DNA of 64,000 nt from Engraulis encrasicolus (taxonomy: Eukaryota; Chordata; Actinopteri; Clupeiformes; Engraulidae). The first letter of the stretch is position 1. The number at the start of each line of letters is the position of its first letter. The notes under the pieces were generated by a model that saw only the letters and a list, made by a program, of their open reading frames with translations, was not told the origin of the DNA and did not search any database. The stretch spans positions 17,097,506-17,161,505 of the forward strand of contig NC_085875.1 of the NCBI RefSeq assembly GCF_034702125.1, given 5' to 3'. This document shows positions 60,291 through 64,000 of this stretch, in pieces. Both the position numbers and the translations under genes were made by a program.

Positions 60291-61446
60291 TGTGCGCGTG
60301 TCTGTGCGTCTGTGTGTTTACTTTCTAACGTGAACCCTGGACAACTGGTGCCTCCTTGGCAGCCTCTAGAGCTGGCGTGTGAATGTGTATGTGTGTATTT
60401 GAAAACACGTTGAGTTAACAGTATAGTGTGATATTGTGCTATATAGATACATTTTGATTGATTGATTGATTTCAATTTCAATTTCAATTGATTTCTGTTA
60501 ATTCTGGTTTGGCTGCCCATAGCACTTTAAAAGGATTTAGCACCACTAGCAAAAGTAATTGCGCTGCCCTTGTAACCGTTCGAAAAAAAGTAGCCCTAAG
60601 GTGCGCTATTTAAGTAGGAAACCACACTGTGCCATTTGAGGAAAAGTGTCCTATGAAGAAAATAACTCAAAGTTCACTGAAATAATTGAGCAGTGGTGTA
60701 GATCTGTTGTAGGGCACATCATATATTACGATTCGGTTTATTGAATGACTTGGGTGTCGTATGGAGCTATTAAGTGTCTGGTATGAGACTTGATAATGGC
60801 TTTAACCGTTTTGTATTTACCATGGGATGGGGATAAAAAGCTACACATGGAGAACAGCGCTATTTTAATTGCCAATGAACTGATTTAGCATAATATTCAG
60901 AGTAGGGGTCGACCGATACGGGTTTTTTAATGGCCGATGCCCGATTTCCGATACCCGATATTTGAGGCCGATATGGGTGAAAAAGTTTTAAAAATAATAA
61001 ATATTCCACGTCTCAATTTAAAAATAAACATTTATTTAACATTATCAAATTGAGGTAGAACGTGTAACATGTAAACACCCACTCTAACAATCAAGTAATG
61101 TCTAAAAATCAAGTAATACAAAAATAAAGTGTATTGGTGTTTTTAAAAAACCCAAATATCATAAAATAATAATAAATATTGCGTATCAGCCAAAACCACA
61201 CGTGTATCGGCCGATACCGATACACTTAAAAAACTAAAATTTCAGCCGATATATCAGTCTATCCTTAATTCAGAGTAATAATTCTTTAAAGACAAGCGTG
61301 CGAAAGAACCTTAGCACAAATACAAGATCAAACACTTCGTGGTGAAAGATGATGATGATGATAATGATGTTTGTGATGATCAGCTGATCATTCTTAACAT
61401 GGATGTGATCTCTGGTCACGTCTAAACAACACAGTACAATATTTAC
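60033..61446 (-). other. ZNF839-like intron with dispersed repeat
   Basis: It contains a (TG)n run at 60257-60289 and, at about 60904-61263, a repeat with GGGGTCGACCGATACGGGTT and GTATCGGCCGATACCGATAC, inverted ended and common in fish genomes. Non-coding otherwise. Confidence 0.6.
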
Positions 61447-61539
61447 CTTCATCAGAATAAACTCCCAGGTGGTCATGACGCTTGAGAGGTGAGGAACCAC
61501 AACATCAACCAGGTCTTCTTCATCACACTGATCCAGCAC
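61447..61539 (-). CDS. znf839: ZNF839-like exon
   Basis: The acceptor TTATAACAG|GTG and donor ATGAAG|GTAAAT bound 31 codons, phase 0: VLDQCDEEDLVDVVVPHLSS then VMTTWEFILMK. Acidic, helical. Confidence 0.78.
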
Positions 61540-62854
61540 CTGTTATAAGAAAGTACTGCATTATAGACATTATACACACATTACATCCCTGTTCCACTGA
61601 TAGGAACAACCTGCTTCTTTTGGGCTAGGAGACCGGAACACATCTAATTGAGATCGTCAATCAACAATGATAACAAATATACAGTTTCTTGTCGTATTGC
61701 CCTAGCCTGGTCTTACTCATATTATTTTCATTCTCCCTGCGGTCTGGAACTGCTGAATTGAGAAATATTTACTGGAGCTGAACGACGTTGAAATTTGAAC
61801 AGCACGCTTATTTTATCTGATGGACAACATTTGGACGTGACATTGAAAAACGATACCAGAACACTAGATTCAGACGTAACGTGTAAGGATTTCTTTTTTT
61901 TGACTGGGGCTTGCATATGGCAAGGTCAGGCTAATATTGCCCTGCGCTACTGTTATCATAGCTTATTATATGGTTGTGACTTCATCGGTCGAATGCTCCA
62001 TTCATTTCAACAGGGCTCCCCAACGTTCGCACGTCTGTTATTTTTCGATAACGGACGGGTTGGTCTATAACAGACCGCTGTCAATGGCAACACGGCTTTT
62101 CACTGCTAAAGCGACTTTCAACAAGACTCTAATCAGCTGCTGTGATAGACAACACCTTTTGTCCTGGCTACCTAGCTGTTAGCGGTGTTCCACAGCGCAG
62201 CAACACTCTTTTGACATTAAAAACTATAATAGCCTAGACTTCACATTAAATAGGCCTAAAGAAATGTCCCCGCCATGTGTGAATCATTTAAGTATATCCA
62301 TATAATAAGCGGGTTAACTTTCGGCGAGTCGGTCGCTTTGTGGAATAGCAGCACTTCAGAGAGAACAAGACCCCTCCGCTCCGCGTCGGGGTCTAAAGAT
62401 TCTCTCTGTCGTGCTGCTATTCCACGGTAGCGACCTTCTCGCCGAACGTTAACCCTTACATGTCCACCAGTGCTCTATTATTGTTTTATGTGAAACCCCT
62501 AATAGCACGTCCCTTCTACCTGAACCGAGTTAACCTTATAGAACAGTGAACAGTTAACTGACTAAATAAAGTAGATTTTCATGTATGGAGAGAATAGTTC
62601 TAGATCAGCCATACATTGGGAGAAACTTTCAAGGTGTTGGTTGACCATTCTTGTTTTAAACCAGGAGCCCTCTCTCTGCCTCAAAGCTCCACACTATGGA
62701 TGGAGAAAAAATACTGTGTAACACATGTATTGCAGCATGAAAGTCCCAGGTCATATTCCGCCATTAACTGATAACAATTGTGACACTTTTGTCTTTCTGT
62801 CTGTCTGTCTGTCTGTCCGTCCATCCATCCATCGAGGTGGCCCCTTGCCCATAC
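61540..62854 (-). other. ZNF839-like intron with palindromic MITE
   Basis: No exon seen. 62308-62452 is a strong hairpin: GGGTTAACTTTCGGCGAG and GTGGAATAGCAGCAC pair with their complements across a GTCGGGGTCT loop region. Confidence 0.55.
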
Positions 62855-63040
62855 CTCTTTCAGCTTGGCCTTCCGTCTCTGCGCTTGCTGCTCGGCGAGG
62901 TTTGGTGCCGGGACCCGGGGGGGTCGACCGGGCCGGCCCTTCTTGGGAGGCCGTCCCAGGGGTCTTCCCGGTCTGCCCGGCCCTCTGGGCCTCCCAGGGC
63001 CCCTGTACTGCTGCTGCTGCTTACCGCCCTCCACCTCCAC
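62855..63040 (-). CDS. znf839: ZNF839-like exon with AT-hook-like motifs
   Basis: The acceptor TTTGCAG|GTG and donor AAAGAG|GTATGG bound 62 codons, phase 0. After VEVEGGKQQQQYR the exon carries tandem Gly-Arg-Pro cores: RGPGRPRGPGRPGRPLGRPP and KKGRPGRPPR, i.e. several AT-hook-type minor-groove binding motifs. It ends EQQAQRRKAKLKE. A chromatin or DNA-binding role is inferred. Confidence 0.8.
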
Positions 63041-63544
63041 CTGCAAACAAGGCAATAGTCAGGCACAGTTAACCCATTTTTAAGCCTAAGGCACCTGCAA
63101 AAAACGCCTGCTGAATGCCTAAGCCTTTTTTGGGAAAAGCTTCTCCCAGCCTATTAAAAAATCTTGTCTAGCATTACAATGTGCTACTTCAGCCCTTACA
63201 TACCCATATATTTAATAATAAAACCCCCTCAAATCTCAAGAGCCTGAATGCAGCGTATATGTCGCTCCATGCGCCTAGGTCAATACAGTGCATACTCAGC
63301 ATCAGGCTTAAATGGTTTAATCCAGATGGTAACAAATCGGTGAGGTGTGGTGGTTGTGGTTGGGAGGGAGGGGGTGTTGTATGGGTCTACAAAGGGAAGT
63401 CTAGGCAAGACTACATTTTATCTGGCACAATTTTAAAATGTGTTGACTGTAGATGTCCAGACTGATGGCAGACTACTGTTCGTGATCACAAGTGGGAAAC
63501 AGACAAGTCTGAGATTTTTAAAAATGTACATGTAACTGGCCCGA
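63041..63544 (-). other. ZNF839-like intron, no feature seen
   Basis: Between the AT-hook exon and the SINE. I see no exon or repeat beyond low-level G-rich sequence at 63355-63375. Confidence 0.4.
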
Positions 63545-63722
63545 TTTTTTTTTTTTTAAATGTTCATTTTATTTTAATACATTTGATAGTGGCAGTGAAG
63601 AGATGACAGGAAGTGGTTGGGAGAAAGAGCTAGGGTAGGGTTGGGCAATGAACTCGGGCCAGAATCGAACCCAGGCCCCCCCGCATAACAGTGATGTGCC
63701 TTAGCCATTTGAGCCCCGGCCA
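63545..63722 (-). mobile_element. tRNA-derived SINE
   Basis: On the minus strand from 63722: GGCCGGGGCTCAAATGGCTA, then CCTGGGTTCGATTCTGGCCC (B-box), then a body with CTTCCTGTCATCTCTTCACT and an A-rich tail with TAAAATAAAATG. It lies 30 bp downstream of the zinc-finger exon donor. Confidence 0.85.
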
Positions 63723-63751
63723 AGGCCACCTCCTTTTAAAGGGCATCTCAC

Positions 63752-63971
63752 CTTGACTGCAGTTTCAGATTTGTCTTCAGTCCCAGGGTCAGTGGCAGTA
63801 CTGCCCGCGGCCTGGCTGGGCTGGGCAATATCGGGGGCAGTGCCATGAGAGGGGTTGAGTTTGTAGTGTCTGGCCAGTCCTCCCAGCCCCACGTAGGACT
63901 TGTCACACTTGTCGCACTTGTGGCCTTTGGACGCCACATTGAGGCTGGCATGATCCGCATCGTGCTTCTTT
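63752..63971 (-). CDS. znf839: ZNF839-like exon with single C2H2-type finger
   Basis: The acceptor TTCTATTCTAG|A and donor GTCAAG|GTGAGA bound 73 codons plus one base. It encodes KKHDADHASLNVASKGHKCD and then KCDKSYVGLGGLARHYKLNP-SHG: a C-x2-C-x12-H-x6-H finger with unusually long His spacing. A Thr/Ala/Gln-rich linker follows. The finger with G-L-G-G-L-A-R-H-Y is what I associate with ZNF839. Support also comes from position: tail-to-tail with CINP, as in human 14q32 from memory. Upstream exons lie beyond the window. A run of GAATA/TTCTA repeats forms the acceptor polypyrimidine tract. Confidence 0.78.
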
Positions 63972-64000
63972 CTAGAATAGAACAGAATAGAATAGAATAG

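Overview
The window is nuclear DNA of a bony fish (teleost), read from intron/exon genes with vertebrate splice sites, very long (CA)n and (TG)n microsatellites, Tc1-like, hAT-like and piggyBac-like DNA transposons, a Rex/L2-type non-LTR retrotransposon and tRNA-derived SINEs. Roughly 5 kb of the 64 kb is protein-coding; most of the rest is mobile or tandemly repeated DNA.

Layout. 1-9.65 kb (+): the 3' half of an ezrin-type ERM gene, six exons from the end of the FERM domain to the stop at 7504-7506, then a long 3' UTR holding two MITEs. Its first visible intron carries a tandem array in which the end of the exon and its splice donor are copied about eleven times. 11.9-28.7 kb (-): a gene with a seven-finger C2H2 terminal exon. 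Three small phase-compatible exons encoding a C4 motif lie upstream at 20.5-22.1 kb, and a THAP-domain exon at 28.4-28.7 kb may be its first exon. Its introns hold a 4.5 kb AT-rich satellite (298-bp and 85/170-bp periods) inside a Tc1-like element, and a piggyBac-like element that hosts a nearly intact Tc1 transposon.

28.7-46.8 kb: TE-rich. It includes a '+' ORF with a GCDT/H3TH-like motif between inverted repeats, an unrecognised two-exon '-' gene with a frameshift (34.9-36.0 kb), several hAT-like MITEs, a tRNA-derived SINE and a 5'-truncated reverse transcriptase ORF (43.3-44.6 kb). 46.8-54.5 kb (+): a complete five-exon CINP gene. Its large intron 2 contains a decayed element with RecQ-like helicase exons and a decayed Tc1-like element, and its last exon is followed by tandem copies of its own end. 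56.3-64 kb (-): the 3' part of a ZNF839-like gene (single zinc finger, AT-hook exon, acidic/low-complexity C-terminus), tail-to-tail with CINP. As I recall, this is the neighbourhood and orientation seen in human chr14q32.

The genes do not form a pathway. Ezrin links membrane to actin; CINP is a CDK2/ATR-pathway partner; the two zinc-finger proteins are probably chromatin or DNA binding. The most unusual feature is repeated local tandem amplification starting at exon edges (ezrin intron, CINP terminal exon), together with the satellite expansion inside a transposon. All assignments come from reading the sequence and remembered family patterns; no database search was run.
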